Source: CAMLIZ01 sp036231905 (lineage in GTDB: Bacteria > Pseudomonadota > Gammaproteobacteria > Burkholderiales > Burkholderiaceae_C). Taken from it: 64,000 bases of DNA. The notes under the pieces were generated by a model. It was given only the letters and a program-made list of their open reading frames with translations, did no database searches and was not told the DNA's origin. Shown in pieces: positions 50,011-58,000 of the stretch. The stretch lies in NCBI RefSeq assembly GCF_036231905.1, contig NZ_JAZARE010000005.1:391875-455874 (forward strand). The letters run 5' to 3'. Within the stretch, counting starts at the first letter, position 1, and the number at the start of each line of letters is the position of its first letter. Both the position numbers and the translations under genes were made by a program.

Positions 50011-51507
50011 ATGGCCAACCCACCCCCGGTGCGCAGCGCGAAGCTGCGCATCATCGCCGGCCTGTCCGCAGCCCTTGCGGCCACCGCCATCCACGCCGCC
50101 AGCTACCCCGCCTGGAAACCCGACACCTTTTATGCCGCCGGCACGCTGGTGACCTACAACGGCCACAACTACCGCGCGCTGGTGGACCAGGTGGACTACA
50201 GCAGCACCGGCTGGAACCCAAGCAACCCCAGCCTGTGGACCGACGTGGGCGCCAGCGACGGCACCCCGCCGCCGCCCCCGCCACCGCCCCCACCGAACAG
50301 CCCACCGCCACCGCCCCCGCCACCGGGCTGCTACGCCGTGTGGAACGCCAGCACCGCCTACGGCGCCGGTGCGACCGCGAGCGTCAACGGCATCAATTAC
50401 AAGGCCAACTGGTGGACCCAGGGCGACAACCCCGCCACCCACAACGGCCCGGCCGGCAGCGGCCAGCCCTGGACGCAGGTGAACAGCTGCTCGGCGCCGC
50501 CGCCGCCACCTCCTCCGCCGCCCCCGCCGCCGCCACCACCGCCCCCTCCGCCCCCGCCGCCCCCGCCGCCCCCGCCGCCGCCGGGCAGCTTCTCGTTCGG
50601 CCCCTACAAGGACGTGACGATCAACATGGACTGGAACACCAACGTGATGAGCACGATGGTCACCGGTTCACGCCAGCCGATCCTGAGCGTGCTGCCGGCC
50701 GGTGCCAGGACGGTGACCTGGTCCTTCGCGACCGGAGAGTGCGGCTCCGAGAGCTGGGCCGGCGTGCAACCCGCGGCGCTGGTGGCAGCCAACAAGCAGC
50801 GCTTCATCGACGCAGGCCGCTACTACGTCGTGTCCACCGGCGGCGCGGCAGGCTCCTTCAGCTGCGGCAGCGACGCCGGCTTCGACACCTTCATCCGGAA
50901 CTACAACTCGCCCAACCTGCGAGGCGTGGATTTCGACATCGAAGGCGGGCAGAGCGCCGCGGTGATCGAGGGCCTGGTGCAGCGGGTGAAGACCGCGCAG
51001 CCCAAGTACCCCAACCTGCGCTTTAGCTTCACCCTGGCCACGCTGGGCGGCAACGCCGGGCAGAGCCTGGGCAGCCATGGTGTCACCACCATGCAGGCGA
51101 TCAAGAACGCCGGGCTGCAGAACTACATCATCAACCTGATGGTGATGGACTACGGCAGCACCACGCCCACCAACTGCACCATCGGCAGCAACGGGCGCTG
51201 CGACATGGGCCAGTCGGCCATCCAGGCCGCCGCGCACCTGCACGAGACCTGGGGCGTGCCGTACAGCCAGATCGAGCTCACGCCCATGATCGGCGGCAAC
51301 GACACGCCGGACGAGACCTTCACGCTCGCCGACGTGGACACGCTGTCGGCCTTTGCGCTGCAGAACAAGCTCGCCGGCGTGCACTACTGGTCGCTGGACC
51401 GCGACGTGGACTGCCCGGCGGGCAGCGCTTCGGCCACCTGCAACAGCTACGGCACTGCGGGCACCTGGGGCTTCACCAACCGCTTCATCCAGAAGCTGGG
51501 GCAGTAA
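50011..51507 (+). CDS. Secreted GH18 chitinase-like protein with two chitin-binding domains and polyproline linkers
   Basis: A 498-residue secreted protein. The signal peptide ends near residue 30 (AIHAAS). A CBM5/12-type domain covers about 31-80 (YPAWKPDTFYAAGTLVTYNGHNYRALV). A linker with runs of 10 and 8 prolines follows, then a second CBM5/12-like domain at about 107-160 (YAVWNASTAYGAGATASVNGINYKANWWTQG). A run of 29 prolines (163-191) leads to a GH18 barrel. The catalytic D-x-D-x-E motif is D307-F-D309-I-E311 in GVDFDIEGG. NLMVMDYG and GVHYWSLDRDVDC are also typical. The expected role is chitin breakdown outside the cell. Confidence 0.88.
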   Translation: MANPPPVRSAKLRIIAGLSAALAATAIHAASYPAWKPDTFYAAGTLVTYNGHNYRALVDQVDYSSTGWNPSNPSLWTDVGASDGTPPPPPPPPPPNSPPPPPPPPGCYAVWNASTAYGAGATASVNGINYKANWWTQGDNPATHNGPAGSGQPWTQVNSCSAPPPPPPPPPPPPPPPPPPPPPPPPPPPPPGSFSFGPYKDVTINMDWNTNVMSTMVTGSRQPILSVLPAGARTVTWSFATGECGSESWAGVQPAALVAANKQRFIDAGRYYVVSTGGAAGSFSCGSDAGFDTFIRNYNSPNLRGVDFDIEGGQSAAVIEGLVQRVKTAQPKYPNLRFSFTLATLGGNAGQSLGSHGVTTMQAIKNAGLQNYIINLMVMDYGSTTPTNCTIGSNGRCDMGQSAIQAAAHLHETWGVPYSQIELTPMIGGNDTPDETFTLADVDTLSAFALQNKLAGVHYWSLDRDVDCPAGSASATCNSYGTAGTWGFTNRFIQKLGQ

Positions 51508-51582
51508 GCCGCTTCAGCAGAAGCCACGCCACCGGTGCTCACGCGCCGGAGGCGTCTTTCATGCGGCTTGGCGCTCGGGGCG

Positions 51583-52104
51583 TCAGTGGATCGAGGCCGG
51601 GCGCATCGGCTCGGGCGTGCGCATGTCGCGCGGCGGCTGGAAGTCCTCCTTCGCCGCGCCGCGCATCTGGTCCGCCGGCCTGGGGAAGCCGCTGCGGTCG
51701 CTGTAGTCGCGCGCGGTCTTCTTGGCCTGCTGCTTCAGGCGCGCATTGCGCGCGGCCACCACGTCCATCGCCGCCACGCCGGCCAGCGCCACCAGCGCGA
51801 TGGCGGCGGTGCGGCCCTGGCTGCGGCGCCGGCCGGCGCCCACGGTCGCCATGTCCAGCGCATCGCCGGCCACGCGGGCCCACAGCCACGGCTCGGGGTT
51901 CTTGGACGCGAGGATGCCGATGCCGGTGGCCACCTCGCGCGCACCGTAGCCGCGCAGCAGGCCGGGCTTGTCACCGCCCATGCCGGCCGCGCGCGACACC
52001 GCACGCGGGGCCACCAGCTCGGCCACGCCGAGCGCGAGGCTGAAGAAGCCCAGGAAGCGGGCGAAGGAATCGGGGTTGGGGATCTTCAAGGACTTGAGGT
52101 TCAT
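51583..52104 (-). CDS. Small membrane protein, possibly DUF4267-like
   Basis: A 173-residue protein starting at 52104 with CAGGAG upstream. The first 125 residues look like a small membrane bundle (FARFLGFFSLALGVAELVAPRAVSRAAG, YGAREVATGIGILASKNPEPWLWARVAGDALDMATVG, TAAIALVALAGVAAMDVVAA). A charged, Pro-rich tail follows. Related proteins are often annotated only as 'cyclase/dehydrase' or unknown. The start overlaps the alcohol dehydrogenase stop (ATGA), so the two are co-translated. The function is unknown. Confidence 0.75.
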   Translation of the reverse strand: MNLKSLKIPNPDSFARFLGFFSLALGVAELVAPRAVSRAAGMGGDKPGLLRGYGAREVATGIGILASKNPEPWLWARVAGDALDMATVGAGRRRSQGRTAAIALVALAGVAAMDVVAARNARLKQQAKKTARDYSDRSGFPRPADQMRGAAKEDFQPPRDMRTPEPMRPASIH

Positions 52105-53309
52105 TGCGCGCTCCTGGCTTGCGAATGGCTGCTGGTCTGGCCGGGCTTGAGCACCACCTTGATGCAGCTGTCCTGCTTGTCGCGGAACACCTTGTACATC
52201 TCGGGGCCGTCGGCCAGCGCGGCGGTGTGCGTGATCACGAAGGAAGGATCGATCTGGCCACTCTCGATGCGGGCCAGCAGGTCGTCGGTCCAGCGGTTCA
52301 CATGGGTCTGGCCGGTGCGCACCGTGAGGCCCTTGTTCATCAGCGCACCGAAGGGCAGCTTGTCGACCAGGCCGCCGTACACGCCGGGGATGGACAGCAC
52401 GCCGCCGGGGCGGCACACGTACATCATCTCGCGCAGCACATGCGGGCGGTCGCTCTCGGCGAACACCGCCTGCTTGGCGCGGTCGACCACCGAATCGATG
52501 GAGCGGCCCACGTGCGCCTCCATGCCCACCGCGTCGATGCACTTCTCCGGGCCCTTGCCATCGGTGAGCTCCTGCAGGCGCTCCAGCACGCTCTCTTCGT
52601 CGAAGTTGATCGTGATCGCACCGCCGGCGCGCGCCATGCTGAGGCGGTCTTCCAGGTTGTCGATGCAGATCACCTGGCGCGCGCCCAGCAGCACCGCGCT
52701 GCGGATCGCAAACTGGCCCACCGGGCCGGCGCCCCACACCGCCACCGTGTCGGTGGGCTCGATGTCGCACTGCACCGCGGCCTGCCAGCCGGTGGGAAAG
52801 ATGTCGCCGAGGAACAGCACCTGCTCGTCGCTGAGGCCGTCGGGGATCTTCACCGGGGCGAAGTCGGCATACGGCACGCGCACGTATTCGGCCTGGCCGC
52901 CGGCATAACCGCCGGTGAGGTGGGTGTAGCCGAACAGGCCCGCGGTGGTGTGGCCGAACACCTTGTCGGCCACGTCCTTGTTGCGGTTGCTGCGCTCGCA
53001 CACCGAGAAGTTGCCGCGCCGGCACTGGTCGCACTCGCCGCAGCAGATGGTGAAGGGCACGACCACGCGGTCGCCCACCTTCAGCTTCTTGTTGGCCTTG
53101 CCCACCTCCATCACCTCGCCCATGAATTCATGGCCGAGGATGTCGCCGCGTTTCATGCCGGGCATGAAACCGTCGAACAGGTGCAGGTCCGAGCCGCAGA
53201 TGGCGCAGCTCGTCACCTTGATGATCGCGTCGCGGTCGTCCTCGATGGTGGGGTCGGGAACGGTGTCGTATCGCACGTCCTTCTTGCCGTGCCAGCACAG
53301 TGCCTTCAT
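52101..53309 (-). CDS. Zinc-dependent alcohol dehydrogenase
   Basis: A 402-residue medium-chain dehydrogenase. Catalytic zinc ligands are in TSCAICGSDLHLF and GHEFMGEV. The structural zinc site is CCGECDQCRRGNFSVC. The NAD(P)-binding loop is VAVWGAGPVGQFAIRSAVLLGA. The longer form, with an insertion around DIFPTGWQAAVQCDI, resembles glutathione-independent formaldehyde dehydrogenase-like proteins. The substrate is not fixed by sequence. It is followed by the coupled membrane-protein gene and lies 114 bp downstream of the selenium-linked transporter operon, probably as a separate unit. Confidence 0.9.
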   Translation of the reverse strand: MKALCWHGKKDVRYDTVPDPTIEDDRDAIIKVTSCAICGSDLHLFDGFMPGMKRGDILGHEFMGEVMEVGKANKKLKVGDRVVVPFTICCGECDQCRRGNFSVCERSNRNKDVADKVFGHTTAGLFGYTHLTGGYAGGQAEYVRVPYADFAPVKIPDGLSDEQVLFLGDIFPTGWQAAVQCDIEPTDTVAVWGAGPVGQFAIRSAVLLGARQVICIDNLEDRLSMARAGGAITINFDEESVLERLQELTDGKGPEKCIDAVGMEAHVGRSIDSVVDRAKQAVFAESDRPHVLREMMYVCRPGGVLSIPGVYGGLVDKLPFGALMNKGLTVRTGQTHVNRWTDDLLARIESGQIDPSFVITHTAALADGPEMYKVFRDKQDSCIKVVLKPGQTSSHSQARSAQ

Positions 53310-53423
53310 GCAGAACTCCTCATGGTCGGGGGGGTGGCGGGATCTGGGTGGGTGAGTCCAGCAATCCCCGTTCCGCCACCGCGCACCTGCGCGCGTCGCA
53401 GCGCTGGCGAGAAGTCGTCAGCT

Positions 53424-54239
53424 TTACGCGTAGGCGGGCACCAGGCGGCGCCTCACCGCGCTGCTGCACGCGTCCACCACGAGCACCAGCACCAGCACTG
53501 CCAGCACCACGGTGCTGGCCTGTGCCTGCTGGAACAGCGACAGGTGGTAGTACAGCAGCTGCCCCAGGCCGCCGGCGCCCACGAAGCCCAGCACCGCGGC
53601 CATGCGGATGTTCATCTCCCAGCGGTACAGCGCATAAGCCAGCCACTGCGGCATCACCAGTGGCAAGGTGCCGTAGGCAAAAGCAGCCATGGCGCCGCTG
53701 CCCGCCTGCAGCAGCGCCTGCTGCGGCAGTGGGGGTGCGTTCTCCAGCGCCTGGGCGAACAGCCGGCCCAGCACGCCGGTGGTGTGCAGCGCCAGCGCCA
53801 GCGCGCCCGCAAACGGGCCCAGGCCGGCCGCCAGCACCATGAGGGTGGCCCACACCAGCTCCGGCACGCTGCGCAACGCGTTCAACGCGAAGCGCGCCAC
53901 CTCGCGCGGCAAGGCCCCCAGCCGGCCCGCCGCCGGCACCGCGAGCACAGCGCCGCCAACCACCGCCAGCAGGGTGCCGACGGACGACACGGCAAGCGTC
54001 TGCAATGCGCCCCATGCCACCTTGCGCACGAAAGCCGGCGACAGGTCCGGCGGGAAGAACTCCGCAATGAACTTGGCCATCAAGGCCGGCGCATCGCCGC
54101 GCAGCAATGCGCCGAAGCCCATGTCCAGGTAGGCGAAGCTCGCCACCACGGCGGCCAGCAGCAACAGCAACAGCGCCACGCAGGTGAGGCACGGCCCCGC
54201 GGCGCGCGCCTTGTCCACCGTGCTCACCACTGGGCTCAT
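53424..54239 (-). CDS. phnE: PhnE-type ABC transporter permease 2 (putative selenium-oxyanion importer)
   Basis: A 271-residue permease starting at the ATG at 54239, overlapping the end of permease 1 by four bases. About six membrane segments are seen, starting with TCVALLLLLLAAVVASFAYLD. Family blocks are FPPDLSPAFVRKVAWGALQTLAVSSVGTLLAVV, LRSVPELVWATLMVLAAGLGPFAGALALALHTTGVLGRLFAQALEN and ALYRWEMNIRMAAVLGFVGAGGLGQLLYYHLSLF. By sequence it is a phosphonate-type permease. By position, the last gene of senA-phnD-phnC-phnE1-phnE2, it may serve selenium uptake. Confidence 0.88.
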   Translation of the reverse strand: MSPVVSTVDKARAAGPCLTCVALLLLLLAAVVASFAYLDMGFGALLRGDAPALMAKFIAEFFPPDLSPAFVRKVAWGALQTLAVSSVGTLLAVVGGAVLAVPAAGRLGALPREVARFALNALRSVPELVWATLMVLAAGLGPFAGALALALHTTGVLGRLFAQALENAPPLPQQALLQAGSGAMAAFAYGTLPLVMPQWLAYALYRWEMNIRMAAVLGFVGAGGLGQLLYYHLSLFQQAQASTVVLAVLVLVLVVDACSSAVRRRLVPAYA

Positions 54240-55078
54240 GCCAGCACCTTGCGCAGGCCCACGCTGAGCAGGTCGGCCAGGAACACCAGCAACAGGAAGG
54301 TCAGCAGGATGGTGCTCGCTTCGCCGCCGTTGAGCATCTTGGTGGACTGGTCCATCAACTGGCCCAGCCCGCCCGCACCCACGAAGCCCATGACCACCGA
54401 AGCGCGCACCGCGCATTCCCAGCGGTAGACGGTGTACGAGGTGAGTTCCTGGCCGGCACCCGGCAGCAGGCCGTACAGCAGGGCGGCGATGCGGCCACTG
54501 CCGGCTTCGAGCAGCGCCCGCCCGGGCCGGGTGTCGGTGGATTCCAGGATCTCCGCATACACCTTGCCCAGCATGCCGCCGTAGCTGATGGCCAAGGCCA
54601 GCACCGCCGCGGCCGGCCCCAGCCCAAGCGCGCGCACGAACAGCAGCGCCCACACCACCTCAGGAATCGCACGCAGCAGCGCCAGCATGCTGCGTGCGAG
54701 CTGGCGCACCGCTTCACCGCGCCATCGGCCCGGCCCCGGGCCGATGCGCGAGACCGACAGCGCGCGTGTCATCAGCAGGGCCAGGGGCACGGCCAGCAGG
54801 AACGCCAGCGCGATGCCGGCCGTGGCCATCGCCAATGTCTCCAGGGTCGCGGTGAGCAGTTGCCCCAGGAACTCAGGCGAGTGAGCCGGGGGCAGAAAGC
54901 CACTGAGGAACCCGCCGATGACCTGCAGGTTGCCCGGCTCGAACAACGTCCACGGCTTGAATTCCGACAGCACCAGCAAGGGCCACAGCAGTGCCAGCGC
55001 GAGCAGCAGCGTGCCGGCACGGCGGCGCGCCTGCGGGTCGCGTGGCGGCACAGCAGCAGAAGCCAGCACGGTGCTCAC
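54236..55078 (-). CDS. phnE: PhnE-type ABC transporter permease 1 (putative selenium-oxyanion importer)
   Basis: About 280 residues from a GTG at 55078; a further GTG lies three codons in at 55069. It has roughly six membrane segments. Motifs are LLTATLETLAMATAGIALAFLLAVPLALLMTRAL, LLRAIPEVVWALLFVRALGLGPAAAVLALAISYGGMLGKVYAEILES and YTVYRWECAVRASVVMGFVGAGGLGQLMDQSTKMLN, all PhnE-type. With permease 2 it would form the channel, one subunit each, as in PhnCDE1E2 systems. Ten bases separate it from the ATPase gene. Confidence 0.88.
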   Translation of the reverse strand: MSTVLASAAVPPRDPQARRRAGTLLLALALLWPLLVLSEFKPWTLFEPGNLQVIGGFLSGFLPPAHSPEFLGQLLTATLETLAMATAGIALAFLLAVPLALLMTRALSVSRIGPGPGRWRGEAVRQLARSMLALLRAIPEVVWALLFVRALGLGPAAAVLALAISYGGMLGKVYAEILESTDTRPGRALLEAGSGRIAALLYGLLPGAGQELTSYTVYRWECAVRASVVMGFVGAGGLGQLMDQSTKMLNGGEASTILLTFLLLVFLADLLSVGLRKVLA

Positions 55079-55088
55079 GGTGCGCGCG

Positions 55089-55934
55089 CTACCGGCAGCC
55101 CGGGCGCACCAGCGGCACCACGTTGCTGCCCCCGCCGGCGGCGGCCAAGGTGGCCAGCGCGGCGGGGTCGTTGCCTTGCGTGGGCAGCACGGCGCCTTCG
55201 GCCGCATACAGCTCCTGCAACTGCTCGCGCGTGACCTCGCTGGCTGGCAGGTCGAACAGCAGCTCGCCGTTGCGCAAGCCCACCAGGCGCGGGAACCATT
55301 TCAGCGCCAGGTCCACCGCATGCAGCGATGCGACCAGCGTGGCACCGGTGGCTTCGCTCTGCGCCACCAGCTGGCTGATCGCGGAATCGGCCAGCGTCGG
55401 GTCCAGCGCCGACACCGGCTCGTCGGCCAGCAGCAGTTCAGGGCGCTGGTAAAGCACGCGGGCGATGCCCACGCGCTGCAGTTGCCCGCCGGACAGGCGG
55501 TCGCACCGCTCGAACAGCCGGTCGGCCAGGTCGAGCCGGGCAAGCACCTCCGTCGCGCCCGCGATGTCCGCGGGGTACAGCAGCGAGCGCAGCGCCTTGA
55601 GGGCGCTCCACTGCCCCAGCCGGCCGGCCAGCACCGCGGTGACCACGCGCAGCCGCGGCGGGATCGGCGGTGCCTGGTGCACCACGCCGATGTGGCTGCG
55701 CAGGCGCCTCAACTCACCCGCGCCGAGACGCCACGGGTTGTGGCCCAGCACCTCTGCCCGCCCTTCGCTGGGGCGTTGGGCACAGCCCACCACGCGCAGC
55801 AGGCTGGTCTTGCCGGCACCCGACGGCCCGATCACGGCCACCCGTTCGCCGGCGCGCACGGCCAGCGTCAGGCGCTGCAGCGGGCGGTGGCCGTTGGGGA
55901 ACTGCAGCGTCAGGTCGGCGAGCGCAAAGCTCAT
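55089..55934 (-). CDS. phnC: PhnC-type ABC transporter ATP-binding protein (putative selenium-oxyanion importer)
   Basis: A 281-residue ABC ATPase. Walker A is GPSGAGKTSLL at about residues 36-46, the Q-loop region is IGVVHQAPPIPPRLRVVTAVLAGRLGQW, the signature LSGGQLQRVGIARVLYQRPELLLADEPVSALDP, and the switch LVASLHAVDLALKWFPRLVGLRNG. These are PhnC characteristics. The gene lies seven bases behind phnD and ten before permease 1, all on the minus strand behind senA. It supplies energy for the importer whose ligand is probably a small oxyanion. Confidence 0.9.
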   Translation of the reverse strand: MSFALADLTLQFPNGHRPLQRLTLAVRAGERVAVIGPSGAGKTSLLRVVGCAQRPSEGRAEVLGHNPWRLGAGELRRLRSHIGVVHQAPPIPPRLRVVTAVLAGRLGQWSALKALRSLLYPADIAGATEVLARLDLADRLFERCDRLSGGQLQRVGIARVLYQRPELLLADEPVSALDPTLADSAISQLVAQSEATGATLVASLHAVDLALKWFPRLVGLRNGELLFDLPASEVTREQLQELYAAEGAVLPTQGNDPAALATLAAAGGGSNVVPLVRPGCR

Positions 55935-55941
55935 CGGCGCA

Positions 55942-56790
55942 TCACTTGATGAGGCCCGCGGCCCGCGCAGCCGATTCGATGCCGGCGTAGTTGGACGTCT
56001 GCGTCGGAATGAACTTCGACGCGCGCTGCAGCGCCATGATCTCCTTGTGCTCGGGTTTGGACGGGTCCAGCTTCAGGAAGGCGTCGGCGATCTTGCGGGT
56101 GAGCGCGGCATCCAGGCCGGGACGGACCGTCCAGTTGTAGTCGTAGTAAGGCGGCGTGCTGGCCAGCACTTTCACCTTGGTCGCATTCGGGTTGTGCGCT
56201 TCGTTGAGCTTGTCCCACACCGAGGCGTTGAGCACACCGGCCTCCGCACGGCCGGCGGCCACGAAGGCCACGGTGGCGTCGTGCGCACCCGAGAACGCCA
56301 CTGCCTTGAAGTCCTTGTCGGGGTCGATGCCGGCCTGCATGAGGAAGTAGCGCGGCATCAGGTGGCCCGAGGTGGACGAGGCCGAGCCGAAGGCAAAGGT
56401 CTTGCCCTTCAGATCCGCCAGCGACTTCACCGGGCTGTCCGCCGGCACGATGAAGCGGCTGGTGAACTTCTCGTCCTCCGCCCGCTGCACGATGGGTACC
56501 ACGCCGCCGTTGGTGCGCAGCTTGGCCTGCACGAAGGTGAAACCGCCCAGCCAGGCCAGGTCGATCTTGTTGGTGGCCAGGCCCTCCACCACCGCGGCGT
56601 AGTCGGTCACCGGGGTGAACTGCACCGGCAGCCCGGTCTCCTGCTGCAGGTAGTCGCCCAGCGGCTTGAACTTGCGCTGCAGTTCGGTGGGCGCTTCATC
56701 GGGAATGGCCGACACGCGCAGCACGGCGGTCTGCGCCGACGCTGCCAGGGCGGCAAGCGACAGGGCGGCGGCAAGAAGGAGTTGTTTCAT
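55942..56790 (-). CDS. phnD: PhnD-type substrate-binding protein, putative selenate/selenite binder
   Basis: A 282-residue periplasmic protein with a signal peptide ending near ALAASAQT. Motifs are LRVSAIPDEAPTELQRKFKPLGDYLQQETGLPVQFTPVTDYAAVVEGLATNKIDLAWLGGFTFVQAK, then FAFGSASSTSGHLMPRYFLMQAGIDPDKDFKAVAFSGAHDATVAFVAAGRAEAGVLN. It belongs to the phosphate/phosphite/phosphonate-binding family. From memory, TIGRFAMs defines a clade of this family as putative selenate-binding proteins. The start lies two bases behind the senA stop, so it is co-transcribed with selenoneine synthase. A phosphonate or phosphite ligand remains the alternative. Confidence 0.87.
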   Translation of the reverse strand: MKQLLLAAALSLAALAASAQTAVLRVSAIPDEAPTELQRKFKPLGDYLQQETGLPVQFTPVTDYAAVVEGLATNKIDLAWLGGFTFVQAKLRTNGGVVPIVQRAEDEKFTSRFIVPADSPVKSLADLKGKTFAFGSASSTSGHLMPRYFLMQAGIDPDKDFKAVAFSGAHDATVAFVAAGRAEAGVLNASVWDKLNEAHNPNATKVKVLASTPPYYDYNWTVRPGLDAALTRKIADAFLKLDPSKPEHKEIMALQRASKFIPTQTSNYAGIESAARAAGLIK

Positions 56791-56792
56791 GG

Positions 56793-57968
56793 TCAGAGCT
56801 CGACAGTGCGAAAACCGGTGAACAGGTCGGTTCGGTCCGGAAGGAAAAAGTTGCGATAGACGGGATCGTGCAGCCGCGCCTGGGTGGCAAAGGCGCCGCC
56901 GCGCAACTCGCGATGATCGCCGAACCAGGGGGCGGAGTAGTCGCGGTAGGGGCCGGGCTGGAAGCCGGGGTAGGGCTGGAAGGCATCGGCGGTCCATTCC
57001 CACACGCTGCGGCCCCACTCGATCTGCCCGCTGCGGGCGGCATGTTCCCACTCGGCCGCCGAAGGCAGGCGCCGCCCCGCCCAGCGGGCATAGGCTTCGG
57101 ACTCCCAGGCGTTGAGGTGGATGGCAGGCTGCGCCGGCTGCAGCGGCAACCAGCGGTCGAACCAGCGCGTTTCCCAGCCGTTGCCGGCACGCCGCCAGCG
57201 CGCCGGGTGTTGTGCTTGTTTGCGGGCGCGCCAGTTGGCCGCGGCAGCGGGCCACAGCGCCGCCTCCGCATAGCCGCCAGCGTCGACAAAGCGCGCGTAG
57301 GCACCAGCGCTCACCGGCGCGCGGTCGATCCGGAACCTCTGCAGCGGCACCGTGCGGGCCGGCTGCTCATTGTCGAAGGCAAAACCGAGGCGGTAGGCAG
57401 GCCAGCCGATGAGCAGCGCACCACCGGGCAGCTCGCACATACCGGCGCTGCGTACGCTGCCGAGCCGGGCATCGGGCGGCGCGGCATATCCCAGGCTCGC
57501 CCGCAGCCAGGTCAGCGCCTCGCCGTGCATGTCTTCATGGAAGAGTGCCAGGCGATGGAAGTACAGCGCCGCATCGTCACCCTCGGCCGGCAGCGCGGCC
57601 AGGCAGGCGTCCAGCTGCGCCGCCAGCATGCCGAGCACCCGGGCCCGCGACGGCAGGGCCACGCGCCAGCGCTGGGCATGCGGCAGGCGGGCGGAGTCCA
57701 GCAGTTCGTCAGGCCCGGCGTGCTGGAACGGTTGGGCCGCCTGCAGCCGTCCGCTGGCATCGGCACGATGCGGCCCGCGCAGGATCCAGAACTCGGCGAA
57801 CCACGCGATGTGCGCCAGCTCCCAGGCCAGCGGGTTCAGGCCCGCGCGCTGGGGCACCTGCCACTGCGCATCGTCGAGGTCGGCCACCAGCGCCAGCGTG
57901 TGGCGCCGGCTGTCCTGCAGCGCCTGCACGAGCGCGTCGCCAGTGAGTGTGCGGGCATCACTGCTCAT
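56793..57968 (-). CDS. senA: Selenoneine synthase SenA (EgtB homologue)
   Basis: A 391-residue iron enzyme of the EgtB/SenA group. SenA joins selenosugar to trimethylhistidine on the way to selenoneine. The N-terminal DinB-like domain carries the three-histidine iron site H53 (WELAHIAWF), H144 and H148 (FHEDMH). The C-terminal formylglycine-generating-type domain has HLNAWESEAYARWAGRRLPSAAEWEHAA, GSVWEWTADAF and LRGGAFATQARL, ending NFFLPDRTDLFTGFRTVEL. Placement opposite senB and senC/selD separates it from ordinary EgtB. No egtD-like methyltransferase is in view, so trimethylhistidine must come from elsewhere. Confidence 0.88.
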   Translation of the reverse strand: MSSDARTLTGDALVQALQDSRRHTLALVADLDDAQWQVPQRAGLNPLAWELAHIAWFAEFWILRGPHRADASGRLQAAQPFQHAGPDELLDSARLPHAQRWRVALPSRARVLGMLAAQLDACLAALPAEGDDAALYFHRLALFHEDMHGEALTWLRASLGYAAPPDARLGSVRSAGMCELPGGALLIGWPAYRLGFAFDNEQPARTVPLQRFRIDRAPVSAGAYARFVDAGGYAEAALWPAAAANWRARKQAQHPARWRRAGNGWETRWFDRWLPLQPAQPAIHLNAWESEAYARWAGRRLPSAAEWEHAARSGQIEWGRSVWEWTADAFQPYPGFQPGPYRDYSAPWFGDHRELRGGAFATQARLHDPVYRNFFLPDRTDLFTGFRTVEL

Positions 57969-58000
57969 ACGTGCGGCTCCAGCCGTGCCAACATCGCCGC

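Noticed and set aside
50260..50583. The CCG/CCC-rich stretch as a microsatellite or phase-variable repeat
   Set aside because: The codons are mixed and the units are not identical, so simple slippage of a perfect repeat is not supported. It is better described as a protein-level polyproline linker.
56793..57968. Calling this gene egtB (ergothioneine synthase)
   Set aside because: The protein family overlaps, but no egtD methyltransferase is adjacent, and senB and selD lie directly opposite. The selenoneine assignment fits the context better.
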